From assembly GCA_001179505.1 (NCBI GenBank), contig CDMY01000227.1:403202-467201 (forward strand): a DNA stretch of 64,000 nt, in the 5' to 3' direction. Position numbers and translations under genes: made by a program. A model generated the notes under the pieces. It did no database searches. It was not told the DNA's origin and was given only the letters and a program-made list of their open reading frames with translations. Below are positions 1 to 12,000 of the stretch, one piece after another. Source of the stretch: Vitrella brassicaformis. Taxonomy: Eukaryota > Sar > Vitrellaceae. The stretch's first letter is position 1. Each line of letters starts with the position of its first letter.

Positions 1-219
1 CCCCCCCATCATAGCTCATTCACCCACCCACACACAGGTCAACACCGACCCGCTCAGGTTGCTGTGTTTGGATTAAAAGAAACACACACGCACGCACGCA
101 GAGAGACACCCACGCCCACACACATACACACACACACACACACATACACGCCCATCATTCTTGGATAAAAGCAAAACGGCCCCAGTGGCAGAGGTGTGTG
201 TGGTGTGTGTGCATGGTGT

Positions 220-1780
220 TCATGCGCTGGCGGGCTCCTTGATGTCGAGCAGCTTGAGCTTCTCCTGCAGGAACGCGTCAGCCTGCTGCATGTCGCCTAC
301 ACCAACACACACACGTGTGTGTGTCTCTCTCTCTCCCTGTGTGTGTGTGTGTGTCTGTGTGTCTCACTCTTGAAGTCTTCAATATCGATGGTCTCCGCCA
401 GGTGGTCCACGATACGCATCATCTCCTTCCAGAACCGAATCGCAATCTACACAGACCAACACACACACAGCACCACGACAGACACACATATGACATAAGG
501 CCCCTGCCTGCTCGTGATCATTTCTCCCTCCCCTCCCTCTGTGTGTGCGTGTCGGTGTGTCAGTGCACCTGGAGGTCCTCGTAGGGCGCGAGGCAAGCCG
601 GGAATGCCTTCTGCAGCGCCTCGCGGAAGGCGTCTCGCTGCTGAGAGGGAGTCGACGAAGGGTCGGGCGCCTTGTAGTCCTGATAGATGAACACACACAC
701 GCCCCCGCCGTCAGCCGCATGACGCTAATCAAGCCTGTGTGTGTGTGTGTGTGTGGTTACGAGGAAGAATTTGACAGCGACTCCCATGCAGTTCCTGGGG
801 AGCATGAAGGTGGGCAGCGGGGGGTTCTCCTTGACCGGGTTCATGTAGTCCTTCGGCAGGAACTTCTCCTTGGTCACATCCTGCACACACACACAGGGAC
901 ACACACACGGAGACACACACAGGGGCGGCCATCTCTGTGTGTGTAGTGGTGGTGAGTTGTGGGTTGCTGACCTTGAGGAGGATATGGGCGACGCAGGCCT
1001 CGACCATCTGCCTGAGTGTTCTCTTGAGGATCTTGACTATCGAGTGAAACGCCGCCAGGTCAAAGTCAACCTGGTAGACCCATCCCCCCATCCACACACA
1101 CATCCATCCATCCATCCATGTGTGTGTGTGTGTGCGAGTGTGTTTGGCTGCGCAGCGTACGTCAGCATTCCACATGTCGTGGCTCTTGAGCTTCATCGGT
1201 ATGAGCGACATGAGCCGCGACAGCAGCAGCGCCGACCGCTGGTTGGCGTTGGCCGCCTCGCTCTTGACATACTTGACGCCCTTCGGAAACGGCCTGACGT
1301 CACAAACAAAGGCAGCCAACCACACACACACACGCACCTCCCACGTGTGTGTGTGTTGGGGGTTGGGGAAGGGCTACCTGTCCAGTGGAGCCTCGAGTGG
1401 GTCGCCCGACAGGCAGCCGACCTTCATGAGCTCCAGGGCGAACAGGGCGTGCTCCTGGAACTCGCGCGGCGACTGAACCAACGCTGAACCGAAGACGGTC
1501 ATCCCACCTGCACATCGGCCACAGACACCCACACACATCAACATCCACACATCACATCAGGGTGTGAGAGGGGAGGGGAGCCTTCCTTTGTGTGGTGTGG
1601 GGTGTGTGGGGGTGGCTGGCTGGCTGACCGTCTTCTCGTGTGAAGTATCCGACGTTTTCCAGGAGCATCAGCTGGACGAGGGCCAGCAGGGTGTCCTGGT
1701 TCGACGGCATCGTGGAACCGCTCTTGGCTGCACACAACACAAACATGCACCCAACGCAGTCCATTTCCATTCAGCCGTCG

Positions 1781-1815
<35 letters not shown>

Positions 1816-3964
1816 TGCGTGCTGTGGCAGGGGTCACTCCCTCTGGCTGGGTATCTCTCAGACCAGAGAGCCTGATGGCATCTGCCCGTTCTGGCTAGCT
1901 CTCTATGCGGTGGGCCGTCGACCCGTCACTCACTCAACAACGAACGTCTCAGTGAGGGGCCACTCATCAACAAACGGCCACCTGGTCGCTGTTCTGCCCC
2001 TCCCTCCCTCTGTGTGTATGTGTATGTGTGTGGAGGGGGCTAGGCTGCTCGTACACACATCTGAGGTTGCTGAAGAGTGTCGCGCCTGTTTCCGCCTGCT
2101 GGTGGTGCCAGGCGAGGCAGAAGCGGAGGTCGATGATGCCGCCGTCCTTCCTCTCCTTCTTCTGGCGCTCCTGCTCACCCTGCAGATCCTCGGCAGTGAA
2201 CACCCAACTGAACCCTGCACAACACACACACAGACGTGGAGAGGTGACTGGGAGGGAGGGAGGGAGGTGGAGGGGGGTGGGCTGCGTGCCTTCGTGGCAT
2301 TTGGGGGGTTCCGGCTCGTTAGCGCTTTCGGACTGGTTGCCACCGTTTTGGTTGCACGAGTATCGCGAGAAAGTGATGGCCCTCTCCTGGAAGGACTTGT
2401 GCAGCCGCATGGCCACCAGACCCAGCGCACGACCGCGGTACTCCTTCAAATCCTGCAGAGAGACAGAGAGACCAAGAGAGAGAGGAAGAGCAGCACGGGA
2501 GTGTGTTGGTTGGTTGGTTGGTCACTGACTGTCCCGGGGTGTGTGTGTGTGTGTGTGTGTGGTTCGTTACGCACATTGAGCAGGTCCCTGTACTCGTTGG
2601 AGTCGACCGTCGGATGCGAGAAATCGTACCACTCGCCCGTCGCCAACACCGTCGGGATCTTGCGCGATATCACACCTGTCCACACACACAAACAAACGCA
2701 GGGACGTCTTGTCATCTGAAGCTGAAGGAAGTGGCCCATCTCTCTCCTCTCCCTGCCTGTCACCTTTGGTGAGGAGGTAGTAGAGTGCGCTGGGCAGCTT
2801 GGAGCCGACGATTTTGCTGAAGTCGCTGGGCAGCATGACGGTCTGGTTCATGGCCGTGGAGGGGTGGGGCGGGCCGACCTCCCCGTCGAGCTGCATGACC
2901 AGCGGGTACTGAATCAGCGCGCGGCACGTGCAGTAGCCGTCAACGTGGTCATTCTTCATCTCCTCGTTGGGGAAATGCTGCCCCACACACACACACACAC
3001 ACACAGGGGCGGAGGGGCGGGTCAATGGTTGTTCACCTGGCTGCCCGGCTGGCTGGCTGGCTGACCGACCTGCATATAGCTGATGAGTGGGGCCTGCTTG
3101 ATGAACTCGATGGCCGTCCCAAAGGTGAAGTGGGCCGTGCCTGCGTGGAACTGTGTCAGGTTGAGGTACGGGAAGGTCAGGCAGTACTCCGTCCCCGCCA
3201 GCAGACAGGCGTCCACAAACTGCTCCTTGTTGACGCTCCACGTCTGCAGCAGCCTCGACAGCTCCACCCAGTCGAAATGCTCGTTCTTCCAGTCGATCCC
3301 GATGACCACCTTGCTCACGCCGTAGAGCAGCAAGGCCGGCGGCCCAAACACGGCGTCGAAGTAGTTCTTGTCGACGAAGTAGGCGATCTGCGCGGTGGCG
3401 AAGTAGGGCGCCTGGATGCACTCGCAGTCCTTGGTCCGCAGGTAGTGGAACACGAACTGGGTGAAGTCGCTGTTGATGCGGCTGGTGGCCTGGGCGAACC
3501 GCTGCTGCGCCTGGAACCGGTCGCCCTCGGTCAGCAGCTGCCAGGCGTCGTCCATCTGCTGGTGCAGCTGACTCGAAAACAGCTGGTGACTCCGGGGCTG
3601 CATGCCTGAACCACCACACAATCACATCATGTGCCTCAGCTCTGACTCTCGCCGTGCCTATGTCTCCCTCCCCTCCCCTCCTTGTGGCTGTCTGCCTGTC
3701 TGTCTGTCTGTCTGCCTGACCTTGGAAGATGAAGACCGGGCTGATGTTGTTCTTCTTGAACTGGTCCAGCTCCCTGTCGATGACGCCGTACATGGCCGGC
3801 GGCAGGCCCCCCAGGGCATCCGCAAACGGGTCTTTGAGGCCGCTGAGGGTCCTGGTCCAGTAGACGGCGTCGATGCCCACGCGGAACCCGTGTAGGTTCT
3901 CGAGGCTGTTCTGCATGACCAGCTTCTGGTCCTGCAAAAACGTCTGCAAGTGACGCACGCGCAT
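220..3964 (-). CDS. MKT1: MKT1-like PIN/XPG-fold post-transcriptional regulator
   Basis: Fourteen exons can be followed on the minus strand (3964-3721, 3605-3070, 2977-2764, about 2676-2574, 2453-2299, 2216-2063, 1730-1630, 1508-1378, 1294-1163, 1072-973, 880-762, 683-571, 446-370, 298-220), giving roughly 750 residues; yeast Mkt1 is about 830. The N-terminus (MRVRHLQTFLQ..., then GIDAVYWTRTL) is an XPG-N/PIN-like fold. Exon 2 resembles the XPG-I half (GTEYCLTFPYLNL). The rest is the helical Mkt1 C-terminal region. Yeast Mkt1 is a cytoplasmic mRNA regulator that works with the poly(A)-binding-protein partner Pbp1; nuclease activity is not expected for this branch. The start is the first ATG, at 3964; an upstream in-frame extension to 3988 would need TTG. 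The gene ends GAGCCCGCCAGCGCATGA. Nearly every intron carries CA/TG runs. Family call fairly sure; small exon edges are by eye. Confidence 0.75.
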
Positions 3965-4485
3965 CTTTGGTTTGTTTCTTGCTCCCAAAGCTCCCTCCTG
4001 CTGCGTGAACGAACCTGCATGAGCAATTCAATCATCACACAAACCGGCACGGTACAGTGAGCGTGTGCCAGCTGTGGCGCGTTTGCTCCGTCCGTGCACG
4101 TGTGTGTGTGTGTGGTCTTACGCTGTGCTTTGTTGTTTGTCAGATCAGTGTGCCGCCCGAGGAGCAGATCACAAGGAAACCTGCCAGTGCACTGTCTCGA
4201 CCGCAGTCTTCAGACGGTCAAGAGCACGGTGTCAGACGCCGGCTGGTTGAGGCGGCGGAAACCGACAGACAAGAAGCGATGAAGGGAAGGGTAGAGAGGG
4301 AGGGCAGGCAAGGATGCCGGCTGAAAATGGCACGCACACCGGAGATCTCTGCCCTGTGGCTGCTGGCCTTCCCGCTCCTCTCTCTCAGCTCGCCGCTGCG
4401 AGCTTGAAGCCAATCGCAGTCCAATTGGCTCAATAGGCAGAAAGAAGTGAGGAACAGCAGAGGCGGAGGGCCAGCGCCTTCTAGG
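3965..4485. promoter_or_regulatory. Divergent promoter, MKT1-like / F-box gene
   Basis: This 521-bp head-to-head spacer has an inverted pair of the window's promoter motif, AGCTCGC at 4387-4393 and GCGAGCT at 4398-4404 (within CTGCGAGCTTGAAG). It is followed at once by CCAAT (around 4410) and CCAATTGG (around 4421). The motif lies about 82 bp upstream of the F-box ATG. No convincing gene lies in the spacer. Confidence 0.5.
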
Positions 4486-6104
4486 ATGGACAGGCTTCCC
4501 CCCGAGCATTTGCAGGCGTCCCTCGGCTCCCTCAACGTGCCTGGGCTGCTCGTGGCGAGGGCGGTGTGCCAGGCGTGGCGCAGGTGCATAACACACACAT
4601 GACCGACCCAACACAAGCACGAAATGCCCCACACACACAGAATGAAGAGTGTTTTGTGTGTTTGCTGTGTGCCCTTTGGTGCGACTTCTCCAACAGGAGC
4701 GTGTGTGAGATTCTGAGGGTGAGCAACAAGCAAGCACGTCTTCAACGGGCCAACGGGCCGTCATCACCGCTGTCTTTTCCTTCCCTGCCTGCAGCAAGGT
4801 TTCGACGTCTCGTCAGCGGACACCACCACCAGCAGGACGAGCTTGCCAGGTAGGCACACACACACACAGAACACACACACGCACACACACACATGTGGTG
4901 CGCGTGTGTGTGGTGTTGGGCAGACGAGGGTCTCTTCCACCAGCTGGCCACCAGCTTCGGCACACGCAAGTGGTCCCTGGCCCGGATATCGCGCATCCTG
5001 CGGGTGTTCGACGCCAGCGGCCACGTGTCTGCCAGACTCACTAGTGACTCGGACTTCGTGGCCCTGCACCACCGGCTCTCCAGATGGGGCGCCGGCAGGG
5101 AGGCGCCCAATGCTGGTACGAACGCACGTGGGCAGGACGACACCATGTTTGTCACACGGTCGTGCAGAGGGGGTGTGTGTGGGGTGTGTGTGTGTGTGTG
5201 TGTGTGCAGATTTGGTTCACCTGTTCAACAAGGCCGGCCGTCGTCTGCACACGGTGACGCAGGACGATGCGCCCGTGTGGCTGGTGGTGGACCTGGGGCC
5301 CTTCCTGAGACTCACCCCCTCCGCATACTCACTCAGACACAACTCCAAGTAACCAACAAACAGACGAGTGTGAAGGCAGACTACCAGATCACTCACAAGT
5401 GACACGACACATATGACGCGTCGTCGATATGTCGATTCTTACCCTCTGTGCGCAATGTGGTTTGGTTTGGTGTAGGGGCTGTGCGCCACGCAATTGGGAT
5501 TTCTACGCCTCGGCGGATGGCGACCGGTGGACGCTGCTCAGACAGCACAGAGGCGACACCGCACTGCAACAGGTGAATGGGTGGGTGGGTGGGTCGACCA
5601 AACGGCCAGCCAATTCATTCATCATCCTTCCCGTCTTCTGACCTTGGCCTTTTCCAGGAGCCCGGCAGCGCGGCGCGTTGGTGCATCGACGACCCCTCCA
5701 GCTCGGCCTCCTCGCCACCATCCGCCCACTCACGCCGCACCCTGCCCCCATCATTCCTCCCATCTCTGCAGCTACCACCAACCACCACCACCACCATCAT
5801 GACCACCGGCAGCAGCAGCACCAGCTGCAGCACGAGTGCCAGCGCGTCCCCTTCCTCCCCGCCCCACCCGTCCCATCGCTCCTGGAACCCTCGGCCAGCC
5901 ACCCACCAGCGGTGTGAGGGGTGGCTGGCCAGCGGGCGGGTGGGGCCTTCACGGGGCGTGGTGCGGCCGCATGTGGACGGTGTCCGTGAGGGGTACCGCT
6001 TTTTCTGTGTGTGCATGCCGCCCAGCGGCGACAGGGGGGAACGGACGGAGCTGCACGTCAGCGGAATGGAGCTCTTCGGCAGGCTGCAGATACTGGTCAG
6101 CTAG
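4486..6104 (+). CDS. F-box protein with HECTD1-like F5/8C (SUN-like) domain
   Basis: About seven exons (4486-4581, 4697-4718, 4796-4849, 4922-5115, 5211-5350, 5476-5572, 5659-6104), about 350 residues. Residues 3-32 (LPPEHLQASLGSLNVPGLLV, then CQAWRR) look like an F-box, which binds Skp1 in SCF ubiquitin ligases. The C-terminal half has the galactose-binding-like signature of HECTD1 and related E3 ligases: VWLVVDLGPF, SAYSLRH, CAPRNWDFYASADGDRW, EPGSAARW and a final SGMELFGRLQ. Between SAARW and the last strands, about 100 residues of Ser/Pro/His-rich insertion interrupt the domain. Joining the exons puts all domain blocks in one frame, which supports the splicing. Likely role (inference): substrate receptor of an SCF-type ligase. 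The F-box is short and divergent, so that half is less certain than the C-terminal domain. Confidence 0.7.
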
Positions 6105-6979
6105 ATGACAGACTGGCGGGCTGGCGAGCTGGTGTGATATGGATGGATGGATGGATGGGGGATGGACACAGACAGACGGACGTGAATGCGCTGTCGTGAA
6201 ATTCTGTGTTTGTATAGCAGTGGTCGCGCCGCCCCATCTGCGTGCGCTTGTAGAGTACGGGTCAAGCTGTGTACCATACTTCCTGTCTGCCTGTCTGTCT
6301 GTCTGTCTTTGCTCTTACCTTACTGGGCTTCTCTTTTTGGCCTGACTGTATGAGCGATGCAGCCACCCCCTGTCAGTGGGGTTGACTTGACTTGACTTGG
6401 TGGTCCATCCGTCGCATCTCCCCCTCTCATGCCATGCTGTCTGGCGACGTTTGGGGGGAGGCAGCACACTCTGTCTCCCTGCATGCCATCCGTCACGAGG
6501 TGGACGAGGAAACGCCACCACAGGTGGCTGGCCAGAGAACACCTCTAGGGACGTCTAGGTATCTGCGGGAATTGATTGGGGACGGGTGTCCCCGGGTAAA
6601 TCGGGTTGTATCATTGTTTCTCTGCCCGTGGTGTGCCTCTCGTGTTTCGATGCGGCTCGCCAGGCTGGCCTGCTGTCGAGTCCACTCGGTCTGTGGGCCT
6701 GCCTTTCGTCCCGCTTCATCAACACGGGCACCTTGGGTGGGGTGGTGGTCGGGGCGCTGTCGTATGGCCAGCAGGGTTTATATAGACAGTCAAGTACGCA
6801 ATGCTGAAAGCTGCATTGACTGGCGTAGCAGCAGTGTCTCTTTCTGTTTTGGTGTCGCCAAGCCACGAACGAATCTATACAGGTAGGAAGGCCAACCATG
6901 CACAGCCAGCCAAACGACACAGAAAGGCCCGCATCTTCACACTCGCACCCCCTCCCCCACCCCATACACACGCACTCGG
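6105..6979. other. Tail-to-tail spacer, no gene seen
   Basis: 875 bp between the F-box gene stop and the Asterix stop. It holds short TGGA and TGTC microsatellites (around 6140 and 6291-6307) and a TTATATAG island at 6778-6785. No ORF with family features and no RNA gene was recognised. Confidence 0.5.
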
Positions 6980-7590
6980 TCACATCCCGAACGGCCCTGG
7001 GGCCAGGTTGAGCACATAGGCCGCCATGAGGCCCACCACAGCCGCCCTGCAGCAGGCAAGGCAGTCGAGCGCACACACACACAGGCACACACAAGAGACT
7101 CACCATGAGTGTGTGAGGGTGAAGACGAACAGGTCTGCACTGCACTTACCCGGCCGACAACCTGAGCCGACTTGTCTCGGCGTCGCACTGCTTCATGAGG
7201 CAAAATTGCCGGACGGCGGCCAACAGGGCACACCACGCAAACCCCTTGTACTAAAAGACGCACACACACACACATACACACGCACACATCATGATGCTGT
7301 CAATACGCCAGTGACAACTGTGAGCACACCTGGAAGTAGACCGCTGGGATGGCACAAAAAAAGGCAAGGAACGCCATGGCCTCACACTCGGCGTCGCCCT
7401 CGGGAGCACGGGGACGGTACTCACGCGCACGGGAGAGATCTCGCTGATCTGATGACAGACAGGATGAGCAACGACCACCATGCACAGAGCACAGGAAGTG
7501 GCAGCCATGGCGCCATTCAGGCGTGTGTGTGTTGGCTGCCATCTCCCCAGACTCACCGCTGAGCACTGCTGGTCCCTCCTTCTTCCTCAT
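6980..7590 (-). CDS. WDR83OS: Asterix (WDR83OS/UPF0139), PAT complex subunit
   Basis: Four exons join in phase to about 107 residues, the usual length of Asterix (human 106). Order: MRKKEGPAVLS, a basic stretch ending REYRPRAPEGD, helix AMAFLAFFCAIPAVYF, YKGFAWCALLAAVRQFCLMK, then AAVVGLMAAYVLNLAPGPFG and the stop TGA at 6982-6980. The arrangement (charged N-terminus, three hydrophobic segments, Trp after the first helix, short tail ending Pro/Gly) matches human Asterix. With CCDC47 it forms the PAT complex, an ER intramembrane chaperone for polytopic membrane proteins at the translocon. Start is ATG at 7590. Similar-looking residues encoded upstream of it are not needed to reach family length. 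Too fragmented by introns to show as one reading frame. Confidence 0.72.
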
Positions 7591-7883
7591 CTCCCCAGCG
7601 GTGACAAACACGATATTCTCGGGATGAAACGCAATGAATCGCTGATTGTGAGGCCTTTACAACACGCCTGCAAGATTTTGTGAGCGCGGGCGTCTGCGAG
7701 CTTAGCTTCGGAAAGTGTTAGGGTGTAGGGTTCTGGGTTTGCAGAAGGAGGAGGCTGCCAAGCAGGCAGGCGGCCAGACAAGGAAAAAGGTGGGTTGATC
7801 TTAGCTCCGGAGCATGCTAGTCGTTGGCCCAGCTGGCTTCGAGACCAAGCCCTCGCTTCGCTTTGTATCTGCCGCTTCCAGGC
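7591..7883. promoter_or_regulatory. Divergent promoter, Asterix / NRAMP
   Basis: 293-bp head-to-head spacer. TGCGAGCT at 7695-7702, about 105 bp from the Asterix ATG and 180 bp from the NRAMP ATG. No other feature recognised. Confidence 0.5.
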
Positions 7884-9964
7884 ATGAGTGACCCGTCCCT
7901 CCTGAGCATGTCGACAACAACAGGCTCTTCCACTCGGCAGCCGTCCAACCCCATGACGTCGCCTGAGCCGTCAACAGCAGCAGTGCCGCACATGACCTCG
8001 GTGCACGAGATAGGCGCGAATTCGGTGAGTGTGCCGGGCATGGGGCTGGACACGGTGGAGGAGGAGAGCGTGGCGAGGGGGAGCATGTGGAACGTCCTGA
8101 GGAAGCTGGTGGCCTTCATGGGACCGGGATGGCTCGTTGCTATGGCGTACCTTGACCCAGGTAGGTGGGCACCCAGCCCCACACAACACACTCACACACG
8201 ATTCACGTGTGATGCTTGTCTTGTACGAGTCATGGTGCAGGGAACATTGAGGGCGACTTGCAGGTGGGTGCATTGCGACGTCCCGGGGACGTCTCGGCGG
8301 GGTACCGCCTCCTGTGGGTGCTCATGTGGTCGACAGCCGGAGGGCTGCTGCTGCAGTGCCTGGCCGTGAGGCTGGGCAACGTGACGGGCAAGGGCCTGGC
8401 CGAGTTGTGTCGGCTCGAGTACTCGCGACCCATGAGCATCCTCCTCTTCACCATGACGGAGATCGCCATCATCGGGGCCGACTTTCAGGCCGTCATCGGC
8501 AGTGCAGTGGCGCTCAAGCTGCTGTTCGACATCCCTTTGTGGACGGGCATGCTCCTCACCCTCATCGACACATTCACCTTCCTCTTCATCGGCTACTTCG
8601 GCGTCCAGCGGCTCGAGCTCCTGTTCGCCGCTCTCATTGGCCTCATGGCCGTCTGCTTCTGGACCAACCTCATCATCTCTCGCCCAGACGTCTTCTCCAT
8701 CTTCCGCGGGCTGGTGGTGCCGAGCGTGCCGAGGTCGCGAGACGGGATGCTGTCTGCGGTGGGGCTGCTGGGGTCGGTCATCATGCCGCACAACCTGTAC
8801 CTGCACTCGTCGCTGGTGCTGTCGCGGAGGGTTGAGCGGCATGAGCTGTCCAAGGTCAAGGAGGCTAACTTCTACTCGTGCACTGAGGCGGGCCTGTCGC
8901 TGGTGGCCTCGTTCCTCATCAACATTGCCGTCATCTGCGCATTCGCCAACTCCAAGATCAACCGATCTGGCGAAGAGGTCAGTCAGGGAGGGAGGGAGGG
9001 AGGCCGACAGACGAGAGCAGCCGTGAGCCGGCCAGCGACACATACGTGTTTTGTGTGTGTGTTTGGCAGCGGCTAGATCTGTACAACGCCCACGATGCCC
9101 TTGCTGATGCATTTGGGCAGGTAGGTAATCATGACGAGACAACGGCGACTCCAGATTCGATCGCGTGTGTCTGCGGGTGTATGCTGCAGGCGTCCGTGTA
9201 CATCTGGGCCATCGGTCTGCTGGCGGCCGGTCAGAGCGCCACCATGACGGGCACTTACGCCGGCCAGTTTGTCATATCGGGATTCTTCAACTTCCATATG
9301 AAGCCATGGCTGCAGGTACGTCACCGGGCACTGGTGACGCACGCACAGACGTACACCTGTTGTCTGCTTTGTGTGTGTCTTCCTGTAGGTATTGATCACC
9401 CGTCTGTTGAGTGTGTTGCCGTTGCTGGTCACGGTGGCTGTCCTGAAGATCGACGATCTGCTCAAGCTGGCGGCCTACCTGAATCTGCTGCAGGCCATCC
9501 AGCTGCCCTTCGCTCTGGTGCCCGTGCTCAAGTTCAACACGAGCCGCAAAGCGGTCGGTGCCCTTCGGCTGGGCTGGGGCGTGCGCACAATCACGATTGC
9601 CATCGGCCTGGCCACGATCGTGGGCAACTTTGCCACACTCATCCCGACATCAGGCGACGACACCCGCATCCTGACGGCAGCGGCGGTCATATATTCCCTG
9701 CTCGGCGTTGTCTATCTGTCGGTCATTGGGTACCTGGTGTGGCGACCCATGCAGGGCCACCACTGCCTTTATCGACGGCACTCTCTGCTGGACCCACTGG
9801 TGTTGCAGACCGTCGCACATCAGCCAGACATGGATGGCAGCAATGATGCTAATGGTGTCGAGATTAATGGGGATGAGGGGGGCAAGTCTGGAGGGTATCA
9901 GAGCAGCGACAGTAACGGGGGGAAGGTGCATCCAGGGTCTGCAGAGAGGACGTCAATAAGGTGA
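7884..9964 (+). CDS. NRAMP: NRAMP-family divalent metal transporter
   Basis: Five exons (7884-8161, 8241-8977, 9070-9120, 9190-9315, 9389-9964) encode about 589 residues. A polar N-terminal tail (about 65 residues) leads to the first membrane helix with the metal-binding DPGN motif; the first intron splits it between G and N (GACCCAG/GGAACATT). Helix 6 has MPHNLYLHS, containing the conserved Met-Pro-His. At least ten further hydrophobic segments follow (e.g. ILLFTMTEIAIIGADFQAVI, LLFAALIGLMAVCFWTNLII). NRAMP proteins carry Fe2+/Mn2+ and other divalent metals with protons, across the plasma membrane or out of vacuoles; the substrate cannot be told here. The C-terminal tail is soluble and Asp/Asn/Gly/Ser-rich. 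Head-to-head with Asterix. Complete, with all key residues visible. Confidence 0.92.
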
Positions 9965-10403
9965 TAATTGTATGATTGATGCGCGACTTTCATATTGAGT
10001 GTGTGCACCCACCCACCCAGAACACCCACAGTGTACCTTAGGCCGTCATCACATCTCTGTCTGGCTTCATGCGCACATGAATGGATGGATGGACGTATCA
10101 GTGTTGCAACGCCACTGACTGGGTGTGTCTCTCGGGTTCATGCGTGTGGCTCCCAGACAGCGAGTGATGTACGAAGCTTCACGCATGAATGACATCGTGT
10201 GAATGTTCACTGATCTAAAACCCGACGTCAAGCTGAACAACCTCTCATGTCAACGCATCGCATCAATCTGGATCAAACGAAACTCGACAGATATAAAACG
10301 TAGGCAGCGATTGTCACATCCCACAGCGTCATCGCAGAGACACCACCCGCTACCCCACCCACCGGACCGACCAAACCCCTACCCTCCTTACCCGTACCCC
10401 CCT
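9965..10403. other. Tail-to-tail spacer, no gene seen
   Basis: 439 bp between the NRAMP stop and the next minus-strand stop. It holds a short GGAT run around 10080-10093 and an ATATAAAA island at 10291-10298. The last 100 bp is C-rich on the plus strand. Nothing else recognised. Confidence 0.45.
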
Positions 10404-10703
10404 TTAGTGGCCCATGAGCACCTGCACGTCCCGGCAGGTGTCGCTGAGGCGCAGCCGGCCCAGCGTGCAGCGCAGGCCGTTCTCGACGGCCGTCTCGATC
10501 AGGTGCTCTAGGAGGTCGTCCCCGGGCTGCAGCGGGTGGGTGGCGAGCAGGCCCGCCCCGATGTGGTGGAGCTCGCCGTTGGAGAAGTCGTACTGGGCGG
10601 GCTGGCTGGGCGCCTGCGCCCTTCTGGCAGCGGAGACCCGCAGGCCAAACAAGGCGCACCGCAACCCGATGCAGTCCCGGGGGTGGGCGTAGAGGTACGA
10701 CAC
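10404..10703 (-). CDS. Uncharacterised C-terminal exon or small gene
   Basis: An open frame of about 100 residues with protein-like composition (HPRDCIGLRCALFGLR, then HHIGAGLLATHPLQPGDD and LRLSDTCRDVQVLMGH before the stop). No ATG opens it: the frame begins just after an in-frame TAA at 10718-10716, so it must be a 3' exon. A donor-like GTAAGA lies at 10822-10817 in the preceding gene, but none of the acceptors I tested joins the two in phase. It could be the last exon of the neighbouring unknown gene through an unrecognised splice, a separate gene, or a remnant. No family recognised. Confidence 0.25.
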   Translation of the reverse strand: MSYLYAHPRDCIGLRCALFGLRVSAARRAQAPSQPAQYDFSNGELHHIGAGLLATHPLQPGDDLLEHLIETAVENGLRCTLGRLRLSDTCRDVQVLMGH

Positions 10704-10818
10704 CTTGCGGACGGCTTAGGCAAACTGAGCGCTGCACACACGACACATACACAGAGAGAGATGCCGTGACATGACGATAGTGACATTATCTCCCCATGTG
10801 TCTCCCTCCTCGTCAGTC

Positions 10819-11700
10819 TTACGGATGGCGGCAGGCTTGGATGACGGTCCGAATCCAGGCCTTGTACGCCGCATCCGCCCAGCTCCTGTCGATCTTGTCC
10901 CGAGATCGAAGCCGGCGCTGTGGCACTGTGAGGCCTCTCGTGTAGAGATTGATCCCCACTCCCCGTAAGGCTGCCGCCTGCGCGTTGTTGAGGAGGAAGA
11001 GCGCTTTCGGCAAGGCAAACCTTACGGGGATGAGGATGTCGGCGCCGTTCATCATGCGGATCCACAGCCCGCCCGCCGCCCGTCGCCACATGACCGCGCC
11101 CCTTGCGTTAAGCATGGGCTGGTCGGGCAGGCGGGCCAGCAGCAGGCGGGCGATGGGGACCGCTACGCAGCAGAACCACACGTAGAGCCGCACTCGTACT
11201 GATGGACAAACAAACAGGGAACAGTGATGCATTCACTGGTTTTGACCGACATGTGTGTGAAGAGTGAGGTGGTTGAGGTCTCCTTACACTCTGGGCAGGG
11301 CTGCGGCGTCCACACGTAACATGTTGCGTTGATGAAGATCCACTCATAACTGACACAAACAGACGAAGGATTACCACACACATTAACACAACCAAGCTGT
11401 GGTCATCCTGTCCGCCATTGTGTTGCCTTCCTTCCAATCCGCGTTTATCCCCACAGAGTTGCTGCAGCGCCTTGAGGGCCCGGTTCGGCTTGTCGCCGAG
11501 GTGGTGGAAGTGCCCCCCTTCGCTTTCAGCGCGTAGTGAAGATAGATGGGAGCGTGTTTGAGGATCGACGGAGGGCTCAATACTGTGTCTTGCACCCTTG
11601 TTGACAACCGTTTTCATCACCACCACCGCCTCAGCACGGCCCTCATACACCGACATCAAACCCTGCACATCCAACAAACCAACCAACGCATATGTGCTGC
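10819..11700 (-). CDS. Uncharacterised protein, partial tandem duplicate of the gene at 12001-13864
   Basis: The clear part is a two-exon block. About 11360-11290 encodes YEWIFINATCYVWTPQPCPE; it joins in phase to an exon ending at 10819 that holds a membrane-like segment (RLYVWFCCVAVPIARLLLAR) and the module RGLTVPQRR...ADAAYKAWIRTVIQACRHP followed by TAA. The same module (RGLTAQQRR...ADAAYK) is in the upstream paralogue. Further 5', 11700-11400 encodes VYEGRAEAVVV and LQQLCGDKRGLEG, both with counterparts in the paralogue. The true start is not determined; a donor equivalent to the paralogue's GTAAGA reads GGAAGG here. May be a functional gene, a pseudogene, or the 3' part of a longer gene. 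No known family recognised. Confidence 0.3.
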
Positions 11701-12000
11701 TTTCGTCAATTGACTTTCTTACGTACCTGCGTGTGAAGTGTGCAGCTTGGAATTGTGAGTGCTGCGCTTCTTGGCGCCGTCCGCTCGCCCTCTCGCTCTT
11801 CCTCTCAGCCCGCAACAGCATCCACCATCTCACTCAACTGCACACATCCATCCATCCATCGATCCATCCATCAAAGTAGGACACACACCACATAAACAGC
11901 CAGTTTCCCCTTCATTGTGTGTGTGTGTGAATCACCTGTCTTGCCGTATTCGATGAGCTCAGCCACAGTGGGCCTGGTGGGCAGAGGTAGCTCTCGAACT

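Noticed and set aside
161-584. Overlapping plus-strand open frames rich in CVCVCV or HTHTHT
   Set aside because: They are translations of TG/CA microsatellites in introns of the minus-strand MKT1-like gene and mostly begin at GTG or TTG.
3636-4050. Arg/Ser-rich minus-strand frames around the MKT1 first exon
   Set aside because: Out-of-frame shadows of the PIN-domain exon; the family match is in one frame only.
6541-6610. Possible tRNA-like stretch (GACGGGTGTCCCCGGGTAAATC)
   Set aside because: No cloverleaf can be drawn: there is no matching acceptor stem and no GGTTCRA T-loop at the right distance.
7591-7680. Protein-like extension (RFIAFHPENIVFVTAGE) upstream of the Asterix start
   Set aside because: The 107-residue model from ATG 7590 already has full family length. 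The extension falls in the divergent promoter and has no ATG in frame.
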